Positions 8,677 to 15,982 of a stretch of 33,464 bases of DNA are shown in pieces. The stretch is from Peptococcaceae bacterium (GTDB lineage Bacteria > Bacillota > DSM-12270 > Thermacetogeniales > Thermacetogeniaceae), in NCBI GenBank assembly GCA_003132605.1, contig PKYJ01000028.1, forward strand, positions 1-33,464, read 5' to 3'. A model generated the notes under the pieces. That model had not been told where the DNA came from and did no database searches. It worked only from the letters and a program-made list of their open reading frames with translations. Within the stretch, counting starts at the first letter, position 1; each line of letters begins with the position of its first letter. Position numbers and translations under genes: made by a program.

Positions 8677-9423
8677 TTAAATAGCCATGCCCCCATCCAC
8701 GTGCAGAACCTGACCTGTTATATAATCTGCAGCCGGTGACACTAAAAATACCACCGCTCCGGCAACATCCTCCGGAGTGCCGATGCGCCCCAGTGGAATC
8801 CTGCCCTGCAGTTGATCCTGGGCTTGGAGCGAGATCCGGTCCGTCATCTCTGTCCTGATGTAGCCCGGGGCGACGACGTTGACATTGATGCCCCGGCTGG
8901 CCACCTCTCGCGCCACACACTTGGTGAAACCGATGACCCCGGCCTTGGAAGCGCCATAGTTTGCCTGCCCGGCATTCCCGATCACCCCGACCACCGAGGC
9001 GAGGCTCACCACGCGCCCCCAACTGCTCTTCAGCATCCATTTCAGGGCAGCCCGGGTGCAGTAAAAAACGCCGTTCAGGTTGGTGGACAATACCGCCTCC
9101 CAATCCTGGTCCTTCATTCTCAGCAGCAACTGATCCCTGGTGATGCCGGCGTTGTTGATCAGGATATCCAGCGACCGGAAGCGCTTGACGACTGCATCCA
9201 CCATCTCTTCGACTTCTGGCCTCTTGCTGACGTCTGCGGCAATAGGAAATGCCCTGCCGCCGGCCCTTACAATCTCTTCAACCACGAGGTCCGCTTGGTC
9301 GGACTGACCCGGGTAGTGGTTTACGGCAACCGCGGCGCCGTTTTTTGCCACAGCCAAAGCTATAGCGCGCCCGATTCCCTGTGAAGCGCCGGTTACAAGC
9401 GCAACCCGATTTTCTAGAAACAT
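8677..9423 (-). CDS. fabG: 3-oxoacyl-[acyl-carrier-protein] reductase
   Basis: NADPH-dependent reduction of 3-oxoacyl-ACP. A short-chain dehydrogenase of 248 residues from the ATG at 9423, chosen because GGGGGAAC lies at correct spacing and the protein then begins MFLENRVALVTGASQGIG; a longer in-frame start at 9483 would add 20 atypical residues. The nucleotide-binding TGASQGIG is at 11-18, NNAG at 90-93, and the catalytic Ser143, Tyr156 and Lys160 lie in SLASVVG and ANYGASKAG. The stop of fabD is 1 nt upstream of the start, so the two are translationally coupled. Confidence 0.96.
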   Translation of the reverse strand: MFLENRVALVTGASQGIGRAIALAVAKNGAAVAVNHYPGQSDQADLVVEEIVRAGGRAFPIAADVSKRPEVEEMVDAVVKRFRSLDILINNAGITRDQLLLRMKDQDWEAVLSTNLNGVFYCTRAALKWMLKSSWGRVVSLASVVGVIGNAGQANYGASKAGVIGFTKCVAREVASRGINVNVVAPGYIRTEMTDRISLQAQDQLQGRIPLGRIGTPEDVAGAVVFLVSPAADYITGQVLHVDGGMAI

Positions 9424-9424
9424 T

Positions 9425-10363
9425 TTAAACAGTTCCCCCCGTTTGCGCAAGCACCTTTTCCAATGTTTTTTCGTCCTCGACATGGTCTACCCGGCACCCT
9501 GGCAGGATCCTCCTGATCAGTCCGGACAACACCTGGCCGGGGCCAACTTCCAAATAGTCTTTGAACCCCTCGCTTGCAAGTCTTTTTACCGACTCCTCCC
9601 AGAGCACCGGCGAGCTTACCTGGGCAGCCAGCAGGTCTTTGATGACGCCCGGACTGGATACCGCCTCCCCGGAGGCATTCATTACCAGAGTTACTTTGGG
9701 TGCGGAGAAGGTATACCCTTGCAGAAACAGCCTCAGGTCTTCGCTCACACCGGCCATCAAAGAGGTGTGAAAGGCGCCGCTGACCGCCAGCGTGGCAACT
9801 TTTCTGGCCCCCCTGCGGCGGGCCTCGGCGATGGCTTCATCCAGGGCCGCTCTCTCGCCGGAGATCACGATCTGGTTTGGGGCGTTGAAGTTTGCCAGTT
9901 GCACCACCCCCTTGGTTCCGGCCACCAGGCATATTTCCCGCACCGCCTCCTGCCCCAGACCGATCACGGCAGCCATGCCCCCCAGTCCGGAGGCAGCCGC
10001 CCGGTCCATCAACTCAGCCCGCTTGATCACGATCTCCAGGGCCGCAGCGAAGGATAGCACCCCAGCGGCGACCAGGGCCGTGTATTCTCCCAGGCTGTGG
10101 CCTGCGGCGGCCTGGCAGGTGACGCCGGACTCCTGCAGCACTTTCATGATGGCGATACTTGCCGTAAAAATTGCGGGCTGGGTGTACTTGGTCCGGCCTA
10201 ACACCTCTGCCGGCCCCTCGGCGCAAAGCTGCAACATCTGGTACCCGTCAACCTGCCCGGCCTGCTCGAAAACTTCGGCCGCCACCCGGCGCCGACGGAC
10301 GAGTTCGATACCCATGCCCACATACTGGGATCCCTGTCCCGGAAAGACGAAAGCCAGACTCAA
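9425..10363 (-). CDS. fabD: Malonyl-CoA:ACP transacylase
   Basis: Transfers malonyl from CoA to ACP to supply FAS II extender units. A TTG start at 10363 gives 312 residues beginning MSLAFVFPGQGSQYVGMG, the canonical FabD N terminus, with GGGAGG about 10 nt upstream; an ATG at 10417 would add 18 residues lacking family resemblance. Ser90 in GHSLGEY is the nucleophile and His199 in SGAFHTSLM the partner; QLANFNAPNQIVISG is also typical. The gene follows the fabH remnant directly; no fabK-type enoyl reductase lies between them, unlike the order common in related genomes. Confidence 0.94.
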   Translation of the reverse strand: MSLAFVFPGQGSQYVGMGIELVRRRRVAAEVFEQAGQVDGYQMLQLCAEGPAEVLGRTKYTQPAIFTASIAIMKVLQESGVTCQAAAGHSLGEYTALVAAGVLSFAAALEIVIKRAELMDRAAASGLGGMAAVIGLGQEAVREICLVAGTKGVVQLANFNAPNQIVISGERAALDEAIAEARRRGARKVATLAVSGAFHTSLMAGVSEDLRLFLQGYTFSAPKVTLVMNASGEAVSSPGVIKDLLAAQVSSPVLWEESVKRLASEGFKDYLEVGPGQVLSGLIRRILPGCRVDHVEDEKTLEKVLAQTGGTV

Positions 10364-10389
10364 ATCACGACCGCCCTCCCATCCTCTCA

Positions 10390-10607
10390 CTACCATCTTA
10401 TTGTGCAGGCTGCCCAAGTCAATCCCGCTCCGAATGTTGACAGCACGACTACCACCCCTCCCTCACCAGGCCCTGATCCACAGCTTTGGACAGGGCCACG
10501 GGGCAGGTAGCGCCTGAGAGGTTGCCGTATTTCTCAATATTGACAAATACCTTGGACTCCGGCAGCCCCAGCCTCCGGCGCGCCGCTTCGATGATCCTCA
10601 GGTTCGC
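10390..10607 (-). pseudogene. fabH: 3' remnant of fabH (beta-ketoacyl-ACP synthase III)
   Basis: Only the C-terminal part of a FabH-like enzyme remains, about 70 residues: ANLRIIEAARRRLGLPESKV, then NIEKYGNLSGAT containing the catalytic-type Asn, and in another frame LSTFGAGLTWAACTIRW. The reading frame breaks at a TAG (10449-10451); the last stretch needs a one-base shift. The N-terminal roughly 250 residues with the catalytic Cys are absent, and the usual PHQAN catalytic His is replaced at the junction (TGAN). The remnant starts within 30 nt of the plsX stop and ends 26 nt before fabD, exactly where fabH stands in related clusters, so an in-place deletion is the simplest explanation. A functional FabH must be encoded elsewhere if FAS II is initiated normally. 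Confidence 0.85.
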
Positions 10608-10635
10608 CCCAGTGATCCGTACCGGTCTCAGCCCT

Positions 10636-11637
10636 TCAGGATTCATGGCCCTGTTTCCACTCCTTCTGCAAGGATTCGACAAGGTTCTCTTTTACTGCTT
10701 TCGCTGTATAGCGGACGGCATTTTTAATGGCGCGGGCGCGGGAGGAACCGTGGCAGATCACGCTCAACCCGTTTATACCGAGCAGCGGCGCCCCCCCGTA
10801 TTCTGTGTAGTCCATCCTGCGAAAAATGTCGCCGAAGGCTGGCTTCACCAGCATACCGCCAAGCATCCGCAGGGGGTTCCGCTTCAATTCATCCCTGATC
10901 ATTCCGGTAAGGGTGGAGACGATCCCCTCAGCCAACTTCAGGGCAATGTTGCCGACAAAACCGTCGCAGGCGATCACATCCACGTCGGCGGTCAAAAACT
11001 CCCGCCCCTCGACATTGCCGGCAAAGTGCAGATCCCCGGCCTCAGCCAGGGCTTGATGGGCCTCGATGACCGCTCCGGTTCCCTTGGTAGCCTCGCTGCC
11101 CACACTGAGCAGGGCAACCCTGGGGTTGCCGATGCCCAGCACCTGCCTGGCATAATGGCTGCCCAGGTAGGCGAACTGCACCAGGTGGCTCGCCTTAGCA
11201 TCGACATTCGCTCCAGAATCGATCAGCACCTTGGGCCCCTTGGGAGACGGAAAAACGGTGGCGATTCCCGGGCGTTCGACGCCGGGCAGCCTCCCAAATT
11301 CGAAAAGCGCTGCTGTCATCTGAGCTCCGGTATTGCCAGCCGAAATGACAGCGGTTGCCTCGCCCTCTTTAACCAGCCTGGTAGCCACGACCAATGATGA
11401 GTTCCTTTTCCTCCTGACTGCGGACGCCGGGTGCTCATCCATGCCGATGACTTCTTCAGCGTTTCTGACGGTGATTGCCTCGCTGGGATAGCGGTACTTT
11501 TTCAGTTCTGCCTCTATCAACTCCTGATGACCGACCAGGATCACCCGGGCAAAACCACTGTTGACCGCGTTGACAGCACCCTTTATGACCTCCACCGGGG
11601 CATGATCGCCCCCCATGGCATCAACGGCAATGCTCAC
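10636..11637 (-). CDS. plsX: Phosphate acyltransferase PlsX
   Basis: Makes acyl-phosphate from acyl-ACP for the PlsY route to phosphatidic acid, at the membrane surface. The 333 residues match the family. Recognisable segments are the start IAVDAMGGDHAP, AVISAGNTGAQMTAALF, VLIDSGANVDAKASHLVQFA and VIACDGFVGNIALKLAEG. The ATG at 11637 overlaps the end of fapR by 4 nt. The fapR-plsX pairing is standard in Bacillota and places membrane lipid synthesis under FapR control. Confidence 0.97.
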   Translation of the reverse strand: MSIAVDAMGGDHAPVEVIKGAVNAVNSGFARVILVGHQELIEAELKKYRYPSEAITVRNAEEVIGMDEHPASAVRRKRNSSLVVATRLVKEGEATAVISAGNTGAQMTAALFEFGRLPGVERPGIATVFPSPKGPKVLIDSGANVDAKASHLVQFAYLGSHYARQVLGIGNPRVALLSVGSEATKGTGAVIEAHQALAEAGDLHFAGNVEGREFLTADVDVIACDGFVGNIALKLAEGIVSTLTGMIRDELKRNPLRMLGGMLVKPAFGDIFRRMDYTEYGGAPLLGINGLSVICHGSSRARAIKNAVRYTAKAVKENLVESLQKEWKQGHES

Positions 11638-12209
11638 AGGTCATTCATCTCCTTCGCCACAACGGTAAAACGGCCCCTCAAGACCTCTGCGCTGCCTACC
11701 TTGGAATTCACCTTGATGACAAAACTCTTGCCCTTCTGGCCCACGATCTCGGCATAGGCCACCACCTTGTCCTTTAAAAAAACAGGGGTTAAATAACGTA
11801 CAGAGGCGCTGCCTGTCAACACCACGTCTGCATTGATCAGCGCCACCGCCAGGGAATTGGCCTGAGCGAAGAGGTAATGCCCGCGCAGGATCTTGGTCTT
11901 GGAAAACACCATATCCTTTTTGACCTCGAGGACTGTAATGCCTCTTTTGCCTACATCCAGCTCCAGTATGTCACCGATCAGCTCACCCGCGCCCAATGAG
12001 CGGATCTGGCCGTAAAACTGCTCGGCGACGTCCTTGGTCCGCACCCGCAGTTCGGGAATACCCAGATCCAGGCGGTCCAGGCGCACGGTGGGGACGCTAA
12101 CGAACAATAATTCCGCCAACTCCTCATCGGTCAGAAACGGGTTCTCCTGCAACTGGCTTACCATGACCTGCTGCCTCTCCCGCTTATACCGGTTCCTTTT
12201 CAAGACCAC
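11634..12209 (-). CDS. fapR: Fatty acid and phospholipid biosynthesis repressor FapR
   Basis: Malonyl-CoA-responsive repressor of lipid synthesis genes. From the GTG at 12209 the protein has 191 residues: an N-terminal winged helix (KRERQQ..., FLTDEELAELLFVSVPTVRL) followed by a hot-dog ligand domain with RGHYLFAQANSLAVALINAD, a FapR hallmark. The GTG is chosen because AGGAG lies 9 nt upstream; a longer frame to 12275 would run through the promoter and operator. It heads the lipid block and overlaps plsX by 4 nt. The operator-like sequence in its own leader suggests autoregulation, as known for B. subtilis FapR. Confidence 0.94.
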   Translation of the reverse strand: MVLKRNRYKRERQQVMVSQLQENPFLTDEELAELLFVSVPTVRLDRLDLGIPELRVRTKDVAEQFYGQIRSLGAGELIGDILELDVGKRGITVLEVKKDMVFSKTKILRGHYLFAQANSLAVALINADVVLTGSASVRYLTPVFLKDKVVAYAEIVGQKGKSFVIKVNSKVGSAEVLRGRFTVVAKEMNDL

Positions 12210-12224
12210 CGCAACCCACTCCTG

Positions 12225-12249
12225 CTTAATACCTAATCTTATTACCAAG
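12225..12249 (-). promoter_or_regulatory. Probable FapR operator in the fapR leader
   Basis: A partly palindromic sequence, CTTAATACC then TAATCTT then ATTACCAAG on the plus strand, lies just downstream of the predicted transcription start and upstream of the fapR start. It closely resembles the FapR box as I remember it from B. subtilis (TTAGTACCTAGTCTTAAT-like). Placement directly over the early transcribed region fits repression. Confidence 0.65.
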
Positions 12250-12260
12250 TAACAATGAAT

Positions 12261-12289
12261 AGTATAATGTACCAAAATAAAAAAGACAA
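12261..12289 (-). promoter_or_regulatory. Sigma-A promoter of the fapR-plsX-fab block
   Basis: On the minus strand TTGTCT (12284-12289) and TATACT (12261-12266) are separated by exactly 17 nt. The expected start point falls just before the FapR operator-like sequence. Confidence 0.7.
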
Positions 12290-12311
12290 GCAGGTTTCGC
12301 CCACACTTGTC

Positions 12312-12341
12312 CTAATGGCCGTTAGCCGTTGGTCGTTGTCC
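12312..12341. repeat. Short degenerate GTTGGTCGTTAGCC-type tract
   Basis: Plus-strand GGCCGTTAGCCGTTGGTCGT is a run of imperfect GTTRGYC units just downstream of the rpmF stop. Similar short runs follow rpmB (28325-28342) and lie between acpP and fabF (about 8357-8386). No coding potential; origin unknown. Confidence 0.4.
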
Positions 12342-12347
12342 TTTCTT

Positions 12348-12521
12348 CTACTTCTCCAGAACCTCCAACTCCCGGTAGTAACCGCATGCCTGGCAGACCC
12401 GGTGAGCCATTTTCGGTTCGTGGCAGCGCGGGCAGTTGATCACAGTCGGGCTGGCAATCTTGATCATGGACCTTCTCTTATTTTTCCGTGCTTTCGATGT
12501 TCTACGCTTGGGTACACCCAT
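12348..12521 (-). CDS. rpmF: 50S ribosomal protein L32 (zinc-ribbon form)
   Basis: Ribosomal large-subunit protein of 57 residues. It begins MGVPKRRTSKARKNKRRS, the invariant basic start of L32, and ends with a four-cysteine zinc ribbon (CPRC, then CQAC). ATG at 12521 is preceded by GAAGGGGGTGAGGAC as ribosome-binding site, immediately bordered by the end of the composite palindromic repeat. The upstream neighbour is the DUF177 gene, the conserved yceD-rpmF pair; here the two are separated by the repeat. Downstream comes a degenerate repeat tract and then the fapR promoter. Confidence 0.96.
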   Translation of the reverse strand: MGVPKRRTSKARKNKRRSMIKIASPTVINCPRCHEPKMAHRVCQACGYYRELEVLEK

Positions 12522-12534
12522 GTCCTCACCCCCT

Positions 12535-12657
12535 TCAACTGGGTCTTGGCTTCAGTGGCCCCCACTGAAGCTTAGAGCCAGTTAATACAGTGGCGTACCC
12601 GCTCTAATACCACCGCTTCGAAAGAAGCGGGGGTATTAGAGCGGGTAGTCATCTGTG
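12535..12657 (-). repeat. Composite palindromic element, full copy (B-A on plus strand)
   Basis: Hairpin B (12535-12585; arms about TCAACTGGGTCTTGGCTTCA with right-arm changes), a 10-nt spacer, then hairpin A (12596-12647; 24-bp arms beginning TACCCGCTCTAATACC, one mismatch, GAAA loop), then the terminal motif ATCTGTG. It is the reverse complement, spacer included, of the copy at 29151-29274. It fills the gap between the DUF177 stop codon (1 nt away) and the rpmF ribosome-binding site. Confidence 0.9.
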
Positions 12658-12658
12658 A

Positions 12659-13183
12659 TTAATCTTTCAACTGCTTCAGGTATTCACCCAGGCCGGCCAG
12701 CCTCGGGTCCGGCGCCTGCGGACCGCAATCGCAATGATCGATATTGAGATTGCACCCGCAAGAAGGGCACAGGCCCTTGCAGTCCGGGCGACAGACCGGC
12801 TTCATGGGCAGCGCCAGAACCAGGCTCTCGATGATCACGTCCCTGAGATCTATCTGTTCCCCGCTGTATATCCGTCCGGTATTATCCAGGTCGCCTTCTT
12901 CTACACTGCCTGCGGCATAATAGGTCTCCTCGAAGGAGGATGCGACGGGGATGGTAAAGGACGTGAGGCAACAACTGCAGTTAAGATCGGCTTTCGCCTC
13001 GATGCTGCCCCTGATGTAGATCTTGCCGCCGACGTTATTTGCCTCTCCCTCAACCAGTACCTCAGTAAAAACGAACAGGTCGCCCCGTAGTTCGATCTCC
13101 AGGCGGGAGTCCCTGCCGGCGAACTCTTTCTCGTTGCCTGTCTGCCTGCGCAGGTCAGCGACCTCTAACAACAAGTGCACCAC
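12659..13183 (-). CDS. DUF177 (YceD-like) protein
   Basis: Member of the DUF177 family conserved next to rpmF; linked in plants and bacteria to 23S rRNA accumulation, mechanism unclear. About 174 residues. Cysteines occur as CSCC at mid-protein and as CRPDCKGLCPSCGCN plus HCDC near the C terminus, a typical metal-binding tail of the family. The start is uncertain: GTG at 13183 or 13180 or TTG at 13189; GTG 13183 is listed, with only a GGGGG-type ribosome-binding site. The consensus promoter lies so close that the leader would be only about 10-16 nt. Its stop codon abuts the composite repeat. Confidence 0.88.
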   Translation of the reverse strand: MVHLLLEVADLRRQTGNEKEFAGRDSRLEIELRGDLFVFTEVLVEGEANNVGGKIYIRGSIEAKADLNCSCCLTSFTIPVASSFEETYYAAGSVEEGDLDNTGRIYSGEQIDLRDVIIESLVLALPMKPVCRPDCKGLCPSCGCNLNIDHCDCGPQAPDPRLAGLGEYLKQLKD

Positions 13184-13202
13184 CCCCAATCAACCATTCC
13201 AC

Positions 13203-13231
13203 ATTATACCGGCGGCGAATAGGGATGTCAA
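13203..13231 (-). promoter_or_regulatory. Perfect consensus sigma-A promoter for DUF177-rpmF
   Basis: On the minus strand TTGACA (13226-13231), a 17-nt spacer and TATAAT (13203-13208): both hexamers match the consensus exactly. The transcript would start near 13196, only about 10-16 nt before the DUF177 start. Confidence 0.85.
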
Positions 13232-13240
13232 TTAAGAGGC

Positions 13241-13277
13241 AAGAAGAGCAAAGAGGGGAAGGTCCTCGCCCTTCCCC
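13241..13277 (-). terminator. Terminator after ackA
   Basis: Minus-strand hairpin with arms GGGGAAGG and CCTTCCCC and a 7-nt loop, followed by TCTTTGCTCTTCTTG. It lies about 30 nt after the ackA stop. The T-run is interrupted, so strength is uncertain. Confidence 0.6.
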
Positions 13278-13308
13278 TTCACTGCTTTATTGTCTTGACT
13301 GGCGCGTT

Positions 13309-14652
13309 TTACTGACCGGGAACCTTGGCCTGGGCCTTAGCCATCTCCGGCTTCTTCTGGAGCTGCTTCTCCAGCTCGTCGTCACGCTGCTTGTTCTGGT
13401 ATGCCGGGTCCTGGAAGGAGTATTTGAAGTTGGTGTGCACGTCGTAGGTTCCGTTCATGATCGCGATCGTGTCTTCCACAATGATGAGTTCCTCGTCGGT
13501 GGGAATGACGAAGATCTTGACCTTGGAATCCGGCGCCGAGATATCGGATTCCATGTTCCTGGTGCGGGCTACCTTGTTCTTCTCGGGGTCGAACTTGATG
13601 CCCATGAACTCCAGGCCCTCCAACGCCTTGGCCCGGATGTCCGACGCCATCTCGCCCACACCGGCCGTCCAGACGACGGCATCGATGCCACCCACGGCTG
13701 CACTGTACGCGCCGATGTACTTCTTGATCCGGTAGGTCTCCACCTCGAAGGCCAACCTCGCCCTGGCGTCGCCCTTCTCCGCAGCCTCAAGCACGTCGCG
13801 GCGGTCGGTGTACTGCCCGGTGAGGCCCAGCAGGCCGCTCTTCTTGTTCAAGGTGTTGTCCATATCCTTCGGCGAAATGTTCTCTTTCTGCATCACGTAG
13901 AAGTCCAGGGCGGCGTCGTGGTCGCCGGCCCGGGTGCCCATAACCAGGCCCTCGAGCGGGGTGAAGCCCATGCTGGTGTCGAAGGAGATCCCTTTCTTGA
14001 CGGCGTTGGCGCTCACGCCGTTGCCGATGTGCAGGGAGACCAGGTTGACGTCGAAGGGGTCCTTGCCCAATAGCACCGCTGCCCGCTTGGCCACGTACAG
14101 CAGGGAGGTGCCATGGAAGCCGTAGCGGCGCACCCGGTACTTTTCATACCAGGCATAGGGTACGGCATACATATACTGCGGAGACAGCATCGTCTGGTGC
14201 CAGGCGGTATCCATCACCGCCACGTGGGTCACGTTGGGCAACATTGACTGGGCGGCCTCGATGCCGAGGATGTTGGGCGGATTGTGCAAGGGCGCCAGAG
14301 CCTGCAACTCCTTGAAGGTATTCAGCACTTCCGTGTTAATCTTGACTGACTTGATAAAATTCTCGCCGCCGTGCACCACCCGGTGTCCGACAGCGTCAAT
14401 CTCCTTGACGTTCTTCAAGACGCCGTGCTCCGGGCTCACCAGCAGGTCGAGGATCAGGTGCACCGCTTGCGTGTGAGTCGGACAGTCGTGCGCGATCTTG
14501 ACGGCGTCTCTTCCTGGCACTTCGTGGACGCAGAAGGATTCCCCGATGGTCACGCGCTCGACGATACCCTTGGCCATGATCTCCTTCTTTTCCCAGTCGT
14601 AGACCAGATACTTGGCAGAAGAACTACCGCAGTTCAGAACCATAATCTTCAT
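13309..14652 (-). CDS. ackA: Acetate kinase
   Basis: Reversible phosphorylation of acetate by ATP; with Pta it interconverts acetyl-CoA and acetate. The ATG at 14652 gives 447 residues beginning MKIMVLNCGSSSAKY, with AAGGGAAGGGGAAG upstream; the longer frame to 14694 adds 14 atypical residues. The phosphate/acetate-site segments HRVVHGGE, VAVMDTAWHQTM, RRYGFHGTS, LHIGNG and VIPTDEELII are all present. The protein is about 45 residues longer than usual because of a polar tail after EDTIAI, ending QLQKKPEMAKAQAKVPGQ, of unknown role. It lies 50 nt downstream of pta and is followed by a terminator. Confidence 0.97.
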   Translation of the reverse strand: MKIMVLNCGSSSAKYLVYDWEKKEIMAKGIVERVTIGESFCVHEVPGRDAVKIAHDCPTHTQAVHLILDLLVSPEHGVLKNVKEIDAVGHRVVHGGENFIKSVKINTEVLNTFKELQALAPLHNPPNILGIEAAQSMLPNVTHVAVMDTAWHQTMLSPQYMYAVPYAWYEKYRVRRYGFHGTSLLYVAKRAAVLLGKDPFDVNLVSLHIGNGVSANAVKKGISFDTSMGFTPLEGLVMGTRAGDHDAALDFYVMQKENISPKDMDNTLNKKSGLLGLTGQYTDRRDVLEAAEKGDARARLAFEVETYRIKKYIGAYSAAVGGIDAVVWTAGVGEMASDIRAKALEGLEFMGIKFDPEKNKVARTRNMESDISAPDSKVKIFVIPTDEELIIVEDTIAIMNGTYDVHTNFKYSFQDPAYQNKQRDDELEKQLQKKPEMAKAQAKVPGQ

Positions 14653-14702
14653 GTTTCTTCCCCTTCCCTTTTTATAATATGTTATTGCCTTCAACGATTG
14701 CC

Positions 14703-15728
14703 TTAGTACGGAACCATGGCCTGAACCGCCACGATGGCCGACACGTTGGCAATATCCTCGGCTTTGCAGCCGCGTGAGAGGTCATTGATCGGCTTGGCCA
14801 GCCCTTGCAGCAACGGGCCATAGGCCTCTGCGCCGGCAAGGCGTTCCGTCAACTTATAGGCGATGTTTCCGGCGTTGAGGTCCGGGAAGATCAAAATGTT
14901 GGCCCGTCCCGCAACCGGGCTCCCCGGCGCCTTCTTACGCCCGATCTCCGGAACGAGGGCGGCATCCCCCTGCAGTTCCCCGTCGATCAGCAGGTCCGGG
15001 CGCTTCTGGTTGGCGATCTTGGTGGCCTCGATCACCTTGTCCACGATCGGATGGGTGGCGCTGCCCTTGGTGGAATAGGAAAGCATCGCCGCCCGGGCTT
15101 CTGGCACGCCAAAGATGTTCTTTATTGTGATGCAGGTGGTAATGGCGATCTCCGCCAACTCTTCCGCGGTGGGGTTCGGGTGTCCGCCGGAATCCGCATA
15201 GAGAAGGAAGCCATTTTCGCCGTATGGGCAGTTGGGGATGATCATGGCGAAATAGGCCGAGGCAATGGAGATCCCCTTGGCTGTCTTGAGGATCTGGTAG
15301 GCCGGCCTTTCAACATCGGCAGAGGTGTTGACGGCCCCAGCCACCATCCCATCGGCATCGTCGAGTTTAATCGCCATTACCGAGAAGTAGATCTTGCTCT
15401 TTAAAAGCTGCCTGGCATCACCGATCGAGGCGATCTTGCCTTTCCTGATCTCAAAGAGCTTCTCCGCATACTCGTCGATCCGGTCGAATTTCTCGTGGTC
15501 CAGCACCGGTATGCCGTCGATGTTCACGCCGGCTTCCTTGGCCTTCTTTCTAACCTCGTCATCCTTCCCGACCAGAACAATTTTGCCCAGTCCTGCCTCC
15601 TTAACCAGTTCCGCAGCCCTGAGAGTGCGTTCATCTTCCGTTTCCGGCAGGTAAACTGTCTTTTGTCCCTGGCGTGCCTTTTCCCAAACATACTCCATAA
15701 TAGCATTCTTGGGTGCAAACTTCGCCAT
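14703..15728 (-). CDS. pta: Phosphate acetyltransferase
   Basis: Interconverts acetyl-CoA and acetyl-phosphate, supplying AckA; short-form (class I) enzyme of 341 residues without the N-terminal DRTGG/AAA regulatory parts. Family segments are VYLPETEDERTLRAA, DADGMVAGAVNTSADVERPA, IPNCPYGENGFLLYADSG, AAMLSYSTKGSA, GELQGDAALVPEIG and ANILIFPDLNAGNIAYKL. ATG at 15728 follows a strong GGGAGGGAAAGCG site. It is the first gene of the pta-ackA pair and is divergent from ylbJ across about 250 nt. Confidence 0.96.
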   Translation of the reverse strand: MAKFAPKNAIMEYVWEKARQGQKTVYLPETEDERTLRAAELVKEAGLGKIVLVGKDDEVRKKAKEAGVNIDGIPVLDHEKFDRIDEYAEKLFEIRKGKIASIGDARQLLKSKIYFSVMAIKLDDADGMVAGAVNTSADVERPAYQILKTAKGISIASAYFAMIIPNCPYGENGFLLYADSGGHPNPTAEELAEIAITTCITIKNIFGVPEARAAMLSYSTKGSATHPIVDKVIEATKIANQKRPDLLIDGELQGDAALVPEIGRKKAPGSPVAGRANILIFPDLNAGNIAYKLTERLAGAEAYGPLLQGLAKPINDLSRGCKAEDIANVSAIVAVQAMVPY

Positions 15729-15761
15729 CGCTTTCCCTCCCTGAAAGAATAATTTGACTTA

Positions 15762-15790
15762 ATTATATATCAATATCCTTTTTTTTGAAA
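15762..15790 (-). promoter_or_regulatory. Possible sigma-A promoter for pta-ackA
   Basis: Minus strand: TTTCAA (15785-15790), 17 nt, TATAAT (15762-15767). The -10 is perfect and the -35 weak. Just upstream, an inverted repeat TCACTCCC/GGAAGTGA (15817-15836) could be an operator; nothing else is seen in the 254-nt pta-ylbJ gap apart from a TATAAT-like element near 15924 facing ylbJ. Confidence 0.45.
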
Positions 15791-15982
15791 TACATCCACG
15801 AAAGAAAGACCCAGCATCACTCCCTTCAGGAAGTGACTACAAAACAGAACCCTAATAAATCATGCTTTCCTCTGCTAAATTACACCACCCCTTTCTTGAG
15901 GTCTATTTTCTACAAGAAGCTTGTATAATCCTTCCGAGACCAAGTTTTTTCTTGAAGAACCCCGCGAAAGAGGGAATTATTC

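Noticed and set aside
10449..10682. Small protein-coding gene (77 residues) between plsX and fabD
   Set aside because: The frame overlaps plsX and most of it is the C-terminal part of FabH with the remaining tail in another frame, so it is a remnant and not a gene.
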